Part shown: positions 44,043 to 52,660 of the stretch, piece after piece
Numbering within the stretch: position 1 is the stretch's first letter
How the letters are laid out: each line of letters begins with the position of its first letter
Source: Bacillus sp. BA3
Lineage (GTDB): Bacteria; Bacillota; Bacilli; Bacillales; DSM-1321
DNA length: 64,000 nt
NCBI GenBank assembly: GCA_002835675.1
Contig: PIZR01000002.1
Coordinates: 572,427-636,426 of the forward strand
Direction: 5' to 3'
Translations under genes and position numbers: made by a program
Notes under the pieces: model-generated
Database searches by the model: none
The model's input: the letters and a program-made list of their open reading frames with translations, nothing else
What the model was told of the DNA's origin: nothing

Positions 44043-44429
44043 TTGAAAGTGGAAGGTGTATATACATATTTATGTGAGAATTGTTCAACACTGTTTGGCG
44101 TAGTTTCTCGTTTTTCAGTTATGGAAGATAAAGTTGATACACTGACGTGTCCCAAGTGTTCTAAGAAAGTAGCAGGTTGCATTGGAGAAGGGCATATAAA
44201 TTACGCTAATCATGAAAAAAGGGCAGAAATAATAAAGAACGAAACGGATGAGATTTCACAACTGCCAGAATTATTAACTGTCGAGCATTTAGCAGCTTAT
44301 TTAAATGTTAGTGAACGAACTGCTGATGAATACATGGGAAATCGCGATTTCCCTTTAATTCGTTTAAAAAGGTCCAAGAGGGTTTTCAGGGATGATTTTT
44401 TAGACTGGTTACAATCAAAGAAAGAATAA
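44043..44429 (+). CDS. zinc ribbon plus excisionase-type HTH protein
   Basis: This 128-residue two-domain protein has, in residues 9-46, a zinc ribbon (YLCENC, TCPKCSKKVAGC). Residues 78-126 match the excisionase/MerR-like HTH_17 domain: ELLTVEHLAAYLNVSERTA, then LIRLKRSKRVFRDDFLDWL. The start is TTG 44043, eight bases after AAGGAG. The frame upstream to GTG 44034 overlaps that site. Excisionase-family HTH proteins bind DNA in phage excision or in gene control. No integrase, transposase or attachment site is visible nearby, so a regulatory role is more likely than excision. Confidence 0.7.
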   Translation: MKVEGVYTYLCENCSTLFGVVSRFSVMEDKVDTLTCPKCSKKVAGCIGEGHINYANHEKRAEIIKNETDEISQLPELLTVEHLAAYLNVSERTADEYMGNRDFPLIRLKRSKRVFRDDFLDWLQSKKE

Positions 44430-44485
44430 AACAAGAAGAAGTTGTTTGGAAATTGTATGGCTAATGAAATTTTAAAAAAAGCTGA

Positions 44486-44522
44486 GGTGCTACATAATGG
44501 CAGCACCTTATTTGTATTTTTC
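44486..44522 (+). terminator. intrinsic terminator after the HTH gene
   Basis: GGTGCT and AGCACC form the stem around a ten-base loop, followed by TTATTTGTATTTTT. It lies 57 bases after the stop. Confidence 0.65.
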
Positions 44523-44695
44523 TATTGAAAAGAAAATAGCAATTTGGTAAGATCTGATTTATTGAATTTCTGTCGGTCTACAAAGCTATTCAGCAAAGTC
44601 TAAACTTCCTAATTTATTACAATTACCTTCCACTTGTTCCTGCAACGTCACCTTCATTAAATTCATTTTTCCTCGACTACTTACATGTTTACACC

Positions 44696-44767
44696 ATTGG
44701 CTATTGCTTCTTTTTTTTGTCCAAAAACATTACCGTTTCCCCCTCCCCTTAAAAGGGTATTTTAATA
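44696..44767 (+). repeat. direct repeat copy 2 (with 43828-43896)
   Basis: Second copy of the 65-70 base segment found after the zinc-binding protein gene. It ends about ten bases before the ribosome binding site of the VOC gene. In this copy the T-run is kept but the 5' arm of the terminator stem is missing, so it should not terminate. Confidence 0.75.
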
Positions 44768-44783
44768 GTCAGGGGGGATACAT

Positions 44784-45257
44784 ATGACAGCAATTACTCA
44801 TGTTGGATTGGCTGTACCTGATTTGGATGCGGCGATTAAGTGGTATGAGCAGGTGTTGGGATTCAAATTATTGGCGGGTCCCTATTCGTTTGATGCGAGT
44901 GAGGAGAATGAACATAATATGACCAATGATCTTCTTGGTGATGAAGTTAAAAAGATGCGTAATGCTCATTTGATATCGGACAATGGAGTGGGGATTGAGC
45001 TTTTTGAGTTTGAGGAGCCGAGAATGCCTAAAGGTGAGAGTCGCGGTTATAAGGGCTTTTTTCATATTTGCTTAGTATCGGATGATATCGAAAAGCTGGC
45101 TGATGATATTGCTGCTTCTGGCGGTAAAAGGCGAAGCGATATATGGAATACCTGGGAGAACAAGCCCTATTATTTAATCTATTGTGAGGATCCTTACGGC
45201 AATATCATTGAGCTTTACAGCCGAAGCACGGAATTGATGTATGGAAATAAAGATTGA
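44784..45257 (+). CDS. VOC-family (glyoxalase-like) protein
   Basis: The 157-residue protein is a member of the vicinal oxygen chelate superfamily. It starts ITHVGLAVPDLDAAIKWYEQ, the first metal-ligand histidine strand, has the second half beginning GFFHICLVSDDIEKLADDI, and ends with the metal glutamate in DPYGNIIELYSR. Members include glyoxalase I, methylmalonyl-CoA epimerase and fosfomycin-modifying enzymes. The sequence does not decide between them. AGGGGGGAT precedes the ATG. A broken copy of its 5' end lies 1.8 kb upstream. Confidence 0.82.
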   Translation: MTAITHVGLAVPDLDAAIKWYEQVLGFKLLAGPYSFDASEENEHNMTNDLLGDEVKKMRNAHLISDNGVGIELFEFEEPRMPKGESRGYKGFFHICLVSDDIEKLADDIAASGGKRRSDIWNTWENKPYYLIYCEDPYGNIIELYSRSTELMYGNKD

Positions 45258-45263
45258 GACAAT

Positions 45264-45309
45264 AACAGCCCCCAATCAGACAGATTATTGGGGGCTGTTC
45301 CTGTTTTTC
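45264..45309 (+). terminator. strong intrinsic terminator, probably bidirectional
   Basis: AACAGCCCCCAAT at 45264-45276 and ATTGGGGGCTGTT at 45287-45299 form a 13-bp stem, followed by CCTGTTTTT. It lies between the convergent VOC and protease genes. Confidence 0.88.
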
Positions 45310-45311
45310 CA

Positions 45312-47195
45312 TCACTTTTTAACTGTTACTTTTCTTGATTCGCTTACGTTTTTGGCTTTGTCTTTGGCATAAATATATAGGTTCTTTCCGGCCTTTTGCC
45401 TAGGAATTCTAACCGAGAATGTGCCTTTAGTCGTGGCAGTAGCAGAGCCGATCACTTTTTTTGATGCTTTGATGGACACTGTGGAGTTGGCCTCTGCTTT
45501 GCCGGTTACTATTGTCGTTTTTGTCGTTACTGTGTTGACCGTCGGTTTACTTGGTGCTGTTTTGTCTGCAACGGTCACGGTTTTGATCGAGCTTATATTG
45601 CCTGCTTTATCGGTTGCTGTAACGGATAGGACTTTTCCGGCTTTTTGTTTTTTTGCCATCGTTACGGTGAAATTCCCTGCGCTGTTGGAATTTGCTTTGC
45701 CTAGAACCGTACTGCCAGTTTTGACATTGACGGAAGAGCTCGCTTCCGCATTGCCGGTCACTTTTACGGTATTATCACCTACCGTATTTACCGACGGTCT
45801 TGCAGGAGCCGTTTTATCTGCCACTTTAAATGAAACGGGTACACTTTTATTTCCCGATTTATCGATGACCCTAGTAGAGATGGTCGTTCCGGCTGTTTGT
45901 TTTGCGATAGTCGCTGTAAACGTTTTTTCGCCGTTGATCTTCACTGTGGCGAGTTGTTTATTACCGGTATAAATGGAGACGGTCCCCGTTTTGAAATCGG
46001 TAGGGATTTTCCCATTGATCTTGGTGTCCTTATCGGATATTGCTGTCACGGCCGGTTTGGTCAGCGTCTTCATTTCCAGTGCTTTTTTGGCATTGACCCG
46101 CCCGTTTCCATAGTAGATGTCTTTCCCTTTTGCACCTAGGTCCACGGCTGAATCATAGAGGCGGTATTCGACCTCCTTTGTGTTGAGTTTGGGCTCATGG
46201 GACCAAATCAGGGCCGCTACACCCGCCACCATTGGCGTGGCCATCGATGTTCCGCTCATCCAGCCGTATTTACCATAAGGCAGGGTCGAAAGGATATCAT
46301 CACCAGGGGCCGCAATATCGACTGTTGAATGGTAGTTGGAATAACTGGGACGCTTGTCACTTGAGTTAGTGGCAGCAACGGAAATGACGTGGCTGAATGC
46401 GGCTGGGTACACACGCTGTACACTTTTCCCCATATCCCCTTCATTCCCGGCAGCCGCGACGATTAGGACGCCTTTTTTATAGGCTTCCTGGACAGCCTTG
46501 TTCAAGGCCTCCGAATAACTGGTGTCTCCTAAACTCATATTGATGATGTTTGCCTTTTGCTGAACGGCATAATGTATCGCTTCAATGATATCGGCCGTAT
46601 CGGCATACTCCCCATCAAAGACATTGATCGGCATTAGTTTAACGTTCGGGGCAACACCCGTTCCGCCTATGCCATTGTTCGCAGAACCGGCAATGATGCC
46701 TGCGATATGCGTTCCATGCGCCCCTTTTGGGACGATATGCTTCCGATTCCGTATCGTATCATAGGCATTGACGATCCTCCCTTTTAAATCTTCGTGGTTG
46801 CGATCGATGCCGTCGTCAATGATGGCCACGATCAATTCCTTCGAGCCCATTGATTTTGTCCACGCAGCACTCGTACCAAGCCTTTTATGATGCCACTGGT
46901 CTATGTAGGCTGGATCGTTCGGACTTTCCATCTTCTTGAAAAGATAATTTGGTTCTGCATATTCCACATTCTTCTGTTCTTCAAGTTCCTCGATCAGGTT
47001 GTCGGTTGTTTCCCCTTTAGGAACCTCCACCTTTTCTATCAACTCGTTGATCGGCTCATCATTTTCCTCTTTATACTTGACGATGACACCATCAGATTGC
47101 GGCGTTTCTTCTGCAGAAGCAAAATCTGGCTGGTAGATTGGCAGAATCATAAAAAGTAATAATACCGGCAATATGCCCTGAATAAATTTGTGCAT
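45312..47195 (-). CDS. secreted subtilisin-like serine protease (S8) with Ig-like repeats
   Basis: The 627-residue protein has a signal peptide at residues 1-28 (FIQGILPVLLLFMILPI, cleavage near FASAEE) and an inhibitor-type propeptide to about residue 90 (DGVIVKYKEEN, then NVEYAEPNYLF). The catalytic domain has D127 in IIDDGID, H160 in GAHGTHIAG, N251 in AAAGNEG and S317 in SGTSMATP. The C-terminal 230 residues hold three repeats of about 80 residues (DKTAP, ATDKAGN and KAGKxL motifs), a bacterial Ig-like module that may bind the cell wall. ATG 47195 follows TTGGAGTGA, and the longer frame to 47255 is not used. It is a plausible extracellular or wall-associated protease of the Vpr/thermitase kind. 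Confidence 0.9.
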   Translation of the reverse strand: MHKFIQGILPVLLLFMILPIYQPDFASAEETPQSDGVIVKYKEENDEPINELIEKVEVPKGETTDNLIEELEEQKNVEYAEPNYLFKKMESPNDPAYIDQWHHKRLGTSAAWTKSMGSKELIVAIIDDGIDRNHEDLKGRIVNAYDTIRNRKHIVPKGAHGTHIAGIIAGSANNGIGGTGVAPNVKLMPINVFDGEYADTADIIEAIHYAVQQKANIINMSLGDTSYSEALNKAVQEAYKKGVLIVAAAGNEGDMGKSVQRVYPAAFSHVISVAATNSSDKRPSYSNYHSTVDIAAPGDDILSTLPYGKYGWMSGTSMATPMVAGVAALIWSHEPKLNTKEVEYRLYDSAVDLGAKGKDIYYGNGRVNAKKALEMKTLTKPAVTAISDKDTKINGKIPTDFKTGTVSIYTGNKQLATVKINGEKTFTATIAKQTAGTTISTRVIDKSGNKSVPVSFKVADKTAPARPSVNTVGDNTVKVTGNAEASSSVNVKTGSTVLGKANSNSAGNFTVTMAKKQKAGKVLSVTATDKAGNISSIKTVTVADKTAPSKPTVNTVTTKTTIVTGKAEANSTVSIKASKKVIGSATATTKGTFSVRIPRQKAGKNLYIYAKDKAKNVSESRKVTVKK

Positions 47196-47342
47196 ACAAT
47201 CACTCCAAAAAATATGATTAAGAATAGCTAACGATGAGGTTTGATCATGAACCAATTCTACTATTATTCCTAACTAGATTGTATACCGTCTGATTTGGAT
47301 TTACTAACCTTTTTATCTAGTTAAATTAACTTATTTGCACAA

Positions 47343-47366
47343 CAAAAAAACCGCTATGAAGCGGCT
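47343..47366 (-). terminator. terminator-like hairpin beyond LIV operon A
   Basis: On the minus strand CCGCT and AGCGG form a stem around TCAT, followed by seven T. A similar hairpin with T-run lies beyond operon B at 53093-53116, in the same position relative to the GC-rich repeat. Confidence 0.6.
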
Positions 47367-47452
47367 TCAGCTTGTCGACAAAATGGGGTCTACCTAAATC
47401 TTAAAATAAAGCGGTTGACTGTAGGTAATAATTTTACTGTAAAATTTGCACT

Positions 47453-47581
47453 TTGATTTCCACTCCAGGCACTCGCTTTCCGCGGGCGGTCCGGGAGCCT
47501 CCTCGGCGCTTCGCGCCTGTGGGGTCTCCCCTGGACTCGCTTTTCCCGCAGGAGTCTCGTGCCTTCCGTTCCAATCAACTT
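47453..47581 (+). repeat. GC-rich Bacillaceae interspersed repeat, full-length copy
   Basis: A 129-base element much richer in GC than its surroundings begins TTGATTTCCACTCCAGGCAC and ends CCTTCCGTTCCAATCAACTT. The two ends are imperfect inverted repeats (TTGATT/AATCAA, AGGCAC/GTGCCT), so it can fold into one long hairpin. A second copy lies at 53167-53271 and a degenerate inverted one at 47724-47823. I recognise it from Bacillaceae genomes as a dispersed repeat. It contains no transposase. Confidence 0.85.
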
Positions 47582-47723
47582 CGTTTGAAAAATTCAGACA
47601 GAAGCCCTTTTGTCTAATAAAGGGAGTTCCGATTGGTCTAATCCTAAACTATGATTTTAAAACAAGACTAAATTATTCTTCATGTTTTTTTACTGTAATC
47701 CTTAATAGATGGAAGAAATTTGC

Positions 47724-47823
47724 GACACTCCTGCCGAATTACTGGCTAGCCGAGACACCGCAGCCGCTAGGCGAGGAGGCTTGGCAGGCAGTCGGCGGAA
47801 AGGGAGCGGATTTCTGAAATCAA
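47724..47823 (-). repeat. GC-rich interspersed repeat, inverted degenerate copy
   Basis: Read on the minus strand this segment has TTGATTTCAGAAATCCGCT, CTTTCCGCCG, GCCTCCTCG and CGGCAGGAGTGTCG. These are the same blocks as the element at 47453-47581, in order but with several substitutions. The two copies lie head to head, about 140 bases apart. Confidence 0.7.
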
Positions 47824-47840
47824 CTGGTACTTTTTTCAAT

Positions 47841-47885
47841 AAAAAACTGTAGGCAAACCCGATTTTCATCGAATTTCCCTACAGT
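47841..47885 (-). terminator. terminator of LIV operon A
   Basis: On the minus strand ACTGTAGGG pairs with CCTACAGT around a 24-base loop that can itself fold (ATTCGATGAAAATCG), followed by TTTTTATTG. A second hairpin, AAACCGCT with AGCGGTTT (47889-47908), overlaps the livF stop codon just before it. Confidence 0.75.
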
Positions 47886-47906
47886 CTGAAACCGCTATAA
47901 AGCGGT

Positions 47907-48614
47907 TTAATGTCCGCCTAAATAGGCATTCTTGATTTCTTCACTTGCGGTCAGTTCCTCTGATTTGCCTGATAGGACAATTCGGCCGGTTTCGACAACA
48001 TAGGCTCTGTCCGCGATGGATAGTGCTAAGTTGGCATTTTGTTCGACCAGCAGAATCGTTGTACCTGTTTTGTTGATTTCTTCGATGATATTAAAGATTT
48101 GCTTCACCAATAATGGCGCAAGTCCCATGGATGGCTCGTCCAATAACAAGAGCCGGGGCTTGGCCATGAGTGCCCTGCCCATTGCGAGCATTTGCTGTTC
48201 GCCGCCGGAAAGTGTTCCGGATTGCTGTTTCAGGCGCTCTAGCAAACGCGGGAATAATTCATAGACTTTCTCCATATCCTGCTTGATGCCTGCCTTATCC
48301 TTACGTAAATAAGCACCAAGCTGAAGGTTTTCTTCGACGGTCATGTTAGCAAATACCCGCCGGCCTTCAGGGACATGGGAAATGCCCATTTTCACGATGG
48401 ATTGTGCTGCCTTTCCGCCGATGGATTGCCCTTCGTATACGATCTTCCCTTGTTTTGGCTTTAATAGGCCGGAAATGCTTTTCAGCAGCGTGCTTTTCCC
48501 GGCTCCGTTCGCCCCGATCAGGGTTACGATTTCGCCTTCGTTAATAGAAAGCGAGATTCCTTTCAAGGCTTGAATGTTTCCGTAATAGACGTTGATGTCC
48601 TCGATTTTTAACAT
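47907..48614 (-). CDS. livF: branched-chain amino acid ABC transporter, ATP-binding protein LivF (copy A)
   Basis: This 235-residue ATPase has Walker A GANGAGKS, signature LSGGEQQ and Walker B LLLLDEPS, with the LivF-type sequence MLKIEDINVYYGNIQALKG. By eye it differs at about 23 of 235 positions from the copy B protein (53289-53996), so they are about 90% identical. Its ATG overlaps the livG stop (TAATG). It is the last gene of operon A and would power uptake of leucine, isoleucine and valine, or a related amide or urea substrate, with LivG. Confidence 0.93.
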   Translation of the reverse strand: MLKIEDINVYYGNIQALKGISLSINEGEIVTLIGANGAGKSTLLKSISGLLKPKQGKIVYEGQSIGGKAAQSIVKMGISHVPEGRRVFANMTVEENLQLGAYLRKDKAGIKQDMEKVYELFPRLLERLKQQSGTLSGGEQQMLAMGRALMAKPRLLLLDEPSMGLAPLLVKQIFNIIEEINKTGTTILLVEQNANLALSIADRAYVVETGRIVLSGKSEELTASEEIKNAYLGGH

Positions 48615-49396
48615 TATGAAACCTCCTCGCCCAGATAGGCCTCGATGACTTTTGGATTGTTACGGATTTCCTCTGGCTTTCCTTGAGCGATCAGTTGTCC
48701 GTGATCGAGTACATATATGCGTTCGCAAACACCCATTACAAGCGGCATATCATGTTCTATCAATAATACGGTCAAATCAAATTTCTCACGGATGAGGGCA
48801 ATCAGGTTCATGAGCTCATGCGTTTCCTGAGGGTTCATCCCCGCAGCTGGTTCATCCAGCAAAAGCAGTTTCGGGTTGGCTGCAAGTGCACGGGCGATTT
48901 CCAAACGTCTTTGTTTACCATATGGCAGGTTCTTCGCCTTTTCATCCTTATATTGATCGAGGTTGAAAATCTTCAGGAACTCAATCGCCTTTTCATCCAT
49001 TTCCTTTTCGCCTTTAAAATGGATCGGCATGCGGAAGATCGAACTTAAGATATTATGTTTCGAAAGCGAATGATAGGCAACTTTTACATTATCGATCACG
49101 GATAGTTCACTGAATAAACGAATGTTCTGGAATGTCCGGCTGATACCTTTTTGCGTGATTTTATATGGAGGCAGTTTTCTTAAGTTCTCACCTTCCAAAG
49201 AAATCGTGCCCTCCGTCGGGACGTAAACTCCTGTCAGCAAGTTAAAGAAAGTCGTTTTTCCAGCGCCGTTCGGCCCGATCAAGCCAATCAGTTCTCCTGG
49301 ATATAACTCGACGTTAACATCAGAAACGGCTTTAAGACCCCCGAACTGGATGCCGACCGAATCGACTTTAAGCAGCGGTGTTTTTATTTTTTTCAT
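48614..49396 (-). CDS. livG: branched-chain amino acid ABC transporter, ATP-binding protein LivG (copy A)
   Basis: This is a 260-residue ATPase of the LivG subfamily, with Walker A GPNGAGKT, the Q-loop region ISRTFQNIRLFSELSVIDNV, a degenerate signature NLPYGKQRRLEIARAL and Walker B LLLLDEPAAGMNP. It has the C-terminal extension IRNNPKVIEAYLGEE characteristic of the group. It overlaps livM by 29 bases, which suggests tight translational coupling. The copy B protein at 53996-54775 matches throughout, with changes mostly in the linker around residues 115-130. Confidence 0.93.
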   Translation of the reverse strand: MKKIKTPLLKVDSVGIQFGGLKAVSDVNVELYPGELIGLIGPNGAGKTTFFNLLTGVYVPTEGTISLEGENLRKLPPYKITQKGISRTFQNIRLFSELSVIDNVKVAYHSLSKHNILSSIFRMPIHFKGEKEMDEKAIEFLKIFNLDQYKDEKAKNLPYGKQRRLEIARALAANPKLLLLDEPAAGMNPQETHELMNLIALIREKFDLTVLLIEHDMPLVMGVCERIYVLDHGQLIAQGKPEEIRNNPKVIEAYLGEEVS

Positions 49397-50333
49397 GGCT
49401 GCTTCCTCCTTTACGTTTGAACATGGATGTTATTTCTTTTGTCCCCATTAAGCCTTGTGGACGATAGAGCATCATCACGATTAGCACAAGGCTGTAGATG
49501 ATCATTCGTGTTTCCGGATAATCCTGCAGGAAAGTCGTGACAACCGTCAATAATATCGCGGCCAATACGGCACCGGAAAGACTTCCAAGACCGCCAAGCA
49601 CGACTAGGATCAAAATATCAAATGATTTCAGGAATCCGAAGTTCGATGGCTGGATGATATAGAAGTTATGAGCGTAAAGTCCTCCGGCAATACCGGCAAA
49701 AAAAGCACCGATTGCAAACGCGACAACTTTGTAATACGTCGTGTTGATTCCCATCGAATCGGCAGCCGTTTCGTCCTCGCGGATTGATATGCAGGCCCTG
49801 CCGTGGGTCGAGCTAGTAAAGTTTCGGATGACGATGATCGTTACGATAACGGAAGCGAATACCCACGGCCAAGTGGTCAAATGGGAAACCTGCATGCCGC
49901 TCGCACCGCCGACATAATCGATATTCAACAGCATGATCCGGACGATTTCACCAAAACCAAGGGTTGCAATCGCCAGGTAGTCACCTTTTAAGCGTAAGCT
50001 TGGAATTCCGATGATCAAGCCTGCCAGCGCTGACGCCAAACCGCCGACTATCAATGCCGCATAAAATGGCATTTCCAGCTTCATCGTCATAACGGCTGAA
50101 GCATAGGCACCGACTGCCAGGAATCCGGCATGTCCGATGGAGAACTGCCCGGTTATCCCGATGATCAAGTGCAGGCTCGCTGCCAGAATGATATTGATCC
50201 CGATGAACATGAGCGTATTTTGATAAAAAGGATTTAGCGATCCGCCGCCGATTAACACCTGAACTGCGGCGAAAAAGATCAATGATAGTGAAATCGAGAG
50301 CCAAAAACCTTTTGCTCGCTTAATTGTAGTCAT
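49368..50333 (-). CDS. livM: branched-chain amino acid ABC transporter, permease LivM (copy A)
   Basis: The 321-residue inner-membrane permease has about eight helices and the family's conserved ITGQFSIGHAGFLAVGAYAS and IGIPSLRLKGDYLAIATLGF, the cytoplasmic loop that contacts the ATPases. IREDETAADSMGINTTYYKV follows, with GGLGSLSGAVLAA near the end. It pairs with LivH to form the channel. GGGGAGAC precedes the ATG. Confidence 0.92.
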   Translation of the reverse strand: MTTIKRAKGFWLSISLSLIFFAAVQVLIGGGSLNPFYQNTLMFIGINIILAASLHLIIGITGQFSIGHAGFLAVGAYASAVMTMKLEMPFYAALIVGGLASALAGLIIGIPSLRLKGDYLAIATLGFGEIVRIMLLNIDYVGGASGMQVSHLTTWPWVFASVIVTIIVIRNFTSSTHGRACISIREDETAADSMGINTTYYKVVAFAIGAFFAGIAGGLYAHNFYIIQPSNFGFLKSFDILILVVLGGLGSLSGAVLAAILLTVVTTFLQDYPETRMIIYSLVLIVMMLYRPQGLMGTKEITSMFKRKGGSSHEKNKNTAA

Positions 50334-50346
50334 TGCTTTGTCTCCC

Positions 50347-51225
50347 CTATACTTTTTCTTTTTTGTTTTTACCGAATAAGCCTTGTGGCATGAAAATCAA
50401 GATAAGAATCAGTACGACGAAGGCTACAGCATCACGCCATAATGAGTAACCGGCGGCACTGACCAAAGCTTCGATGACACCTAGCAATAGGCCACCGACC
50501 ATCGCGCCAGGAATAATCCCGATCCCTCCAAGAACGGCGGCAACGAATGCCTTCAATCCCGGAAGCACACCCATTAGCGGCTCGATCTTAATATAGTAAA
50601 TGCCGAAAATGACGCCCGCTGCCCCAGCCAATGCGGAACCGATTGCAAAGGTGGCAGAAATCGTGTTATCGACATTTATCCCCATCAGTTTGGCTGCATC
50701 CGCGTCAAAGGAAACGGCACGCATCGCTTTTCCTATTTTTGATTTATGAACGATGATTTGAAGGATGATCATTAGAACTACAGCCACTCCAAAAATCAAT
50801 ACCGATTGGCTATTGATGGAAACTCCAAAAATATTGAACTTGTCTGCCGGCAATACATCATTCGGATAAGCTTCCGGCTGTGCACCGCGGACATAGATGA
50901 ATCCGTATTCGATCAAAAGGGAAACACCGATGGCAGTGATAAGTGCCGCAATACGTGTTGCGTTACGCAATGGCTTGTACGCGATACGCTCGATCAATAC
51001 ACCAAACAGCGCACAAACCGTCATCGAGATTAATAGGGCGGGCACGAATGACAGATCCAGGACAGTTATCGAGTAAAACCCAACGAATGAGCCGACCATG
51101 AATACATCGCCATGTGCGAAGTTTATCAATTTAACAATCCCGTAAACCATCGTATATCCGAGAGCGATAAGGGCATAAATACTTCCTAGTGAAACCCCGT
51201 TTATTAACTGTTGTATCAATTCCAT
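50347..51225 (-). CDS. livH: branched-chain amino acid ABC transporter, permease LivH (copy A)
   Basis: This 292-residue permease has LINGVSLGSIYALIALGYTM, KLINFAHGDVFMVGSFVGF and GVLPGLKAFVAAVLGGIGII, the classical LivH blocks, and about eight membrane helices. It is separated from livK by 163 bases, which carry a helix-like spacer but no clear terminator. That gap is longer than in copy B (76 bases). The protein is nearly identical to copy B in the helices and differs mainly in the periplasmic loop (GAQPEAYPNDVLPADKFNIF against the copy B version). Confidence 0.92.
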   Translation of the reverse strand: MELIQQLINGVSLGSIYALIALGYTMVYGIVKLINFAHGDVFMVGSFVGFYSITVLDLSFVPALLISMTVCALFGVLIERIAYKPLRNATRIAALITAIGVSLLIEYGFIYVRGAQPEAYPNDVLPADKFNIFGVSINSQSVLIFGVAVVLMIILQIIVHKSKIGKAMRAVSFDADAAKLMGINVDNTISATFAIGSALAGAAGVIFGIYYIKIEPLMGVLPGLKAFVAAVLGGIGIIPGAMVGGLLLGVIEALVSAAGYSLWRDAVAFVVLILILIFMPQGLFGKNKKEKV

Positions 51226-51388
51226 GTTCGACTCTCCTTGAAAATCTAATTTTATGATTGGTTGGTCCAGACTCTTTTCATTCCGCTAAGGGGAAGATTA
51301 GCGACCTGGCATGCTTGAAAAATGAGAATTCGCCAGCACCTTCTTATTTACGAAGGGCCGGCGAAAGGATTGGAGTTGTTCTCCGAAA

Positions 51389-52567
51389 TTAAGGATTGAT
51401 TTTCGTGTTGAATACTTGTTTTCCCTCTTTAAACTCAAGGATGGTAGCAGATTTGATTGGATTATGTTTTTCATCCAATGTGAATGTACCCGTTACAAGC
51501 TCAAGGTCAGCCGTTTTTTCCAGCGCTTCTTTGATTTTTTCCGAATCCGCTGATCCAGCACGTTTAATCGCGTCTGCAAGGAAGTATCCTGTGTCATATC
51601 CTAGAGCGTTAAATGCATCCGGGGATTTATCTTTGTACTTCGCTTTAAATGCAGACACAAAATTCTGAATTTTCTCATCAGGGTCACCTGAAGAATAATG
51701 GTTCGTGATGAACGTATTATTTAGAGCTTTTGCACCGGCAATTTCAACTAGCTTAGGAGAATCCCAGCCGTCGCCGCCCATGAAAGGAACGTCAAGTCCA
51801 GTTTCACGTGCCTGCTTCACGATCAGACCAGCTTCCTCATAGTAACCAGGAAGGAAAATGAAATCAGGTTTTGCCGATTTCAAACGAGTCAATGTGGAAC
51901 GGAAATCAGTATCCTTCGCGATGTAAGCTTCCTCAGCAACGATTTTTCCGCCATTTTTTTCGAATTGTTCTTTAAATGCTGCAGCTAATCCTTTTGAATA
52001 ATCACTTGAGCTGTCAATATAGATGGCTGCACTTTTCGCTTTGATTTCTTTAGTGGCAAAGTTCGCAGCTACCGTCCCTTGGAATGGATCGATGAAGCTT
52101 GTCCTGAAAACGTAATCGTTCAATTTATCCTTGCTGAAAGTGATTTCAGGGCTTGTACCGGATGGTGAGATGACCGGCACTTTATTATCTTGGGCAATCT
52201 GTACTTGTGCAATCGAGTTCGTGCTTGTCGCTGCACCTACGATTGCTGCAACCTGATCTTGTGATGTCAGCTTGATCGCTCCGCTAGTCGCTTCTGACGC
52301 TTCTGATTTATTATCGACTTTAATAAGTTTGATTTTTTTACCGTCAATGCCTTCTTTATTTATTTCTGCAGTCGCAAGCTCCAGACCTTCTGCAATCGAT
52401 TGTCCATATGAAGCAACACCGCCTGATAATTCAAGGTTGACACCGATTTTTATCGTATCTCCATCTCCGCCTGATTTTTCTGATGAACCAGAGCTGGAAC
52501 AACCGGCTAGCACTCCTGCAGCAAGTGTTAGAGAAAGGAATGCACCTGCTAGTTTTTTCTTTTTCAT
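51389..52567 (-). CDS. livK: branched-chain amino acid-binding lipoprotein LivJ/LivK-like (copy A)
   Basis: The 392-residue substrate-binding lipoprotein has a signal peptide with lipobox AAGVLAGC at residues 16-23. A serine- and glycine-rich linker and the periplasmic-binding-protein type I fold follow: DTIKIGVNLELSGGVASYGQ, VPVISPSGTSPEITFSK, YIDSSSDYSKGLAAAFKE and FMGGDGWDSP. The Gly-Thr-Ser pocket region matches Leu/Ile/Val-binding proteins. ATG 52567 follows GGGGGGAT. The frame upstream to 52606 is not translated. It delivers substrate to LivH and LivM outside the membrane. Confidence 0.92.
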   Translation of the reverse strand: MKKKKLAGAFLSLTLAAGVLAGCSSSGSSEKSGGDGDTIKIGVNLELSGGVASYGQSIAEGLELATAEINKEGIDGKKIKLIKVDNKSEASEATSGAIKLTSQDQVAAIVGAATSTNSIAQVQIAQDNKVPVISPSGTSPEITFSKDKLNDYVFRTSFIDPFQGTVAANFATKEIKAKSAAIYIDSSSDYSKGLAAAFKEQFEKNGGKIVAEEAYIAKDTDFRSTLTRLKSAKPDFIFLPGYYEEAGLIVKQARETGLDVPFMGGDGWDSPKLVEIAGAKALNNTFITNHYSSGDPDEKIQNFVSAFKAKYKDKSPDAFNALGYDTGYFLADAIKRAGSADSEKIKEALEKTADLELVTGTFTLDEKHNPIKSATILEFKEGKQVFNTKINP

Positions 52568-52660
52568 AAATAATCCCCCCGTTTTGTAATCATCGCTCTG
52601 ATGCATGAATATTTATTCAAGATGCCTCAGAAAAAGTTGATTAGATGAAATTTTTGAAAT

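Noticed and set aside
43597..44429. Mobile element or prophage remnant at the zinc-finger and excisionase-like genes
   Set aside because: There is no integrase, transposase or phage structural gene. The direct repeats are not tRNA-derived and could be simple duplications.
45421..45972. A 183-codon frame antisense to the protease C terminus
   Set aside because: It is the shadow of the Ig-like repeats of the protease gene on the other strand. It has no ribosome binding site.
47446..47817. A 123-codon plus-strand frame over the GC-rich repeats
   Set aside because: It runs through two copies of the interspersed repeat and has no ribosome binding site. Its composition is explained by the repeat.
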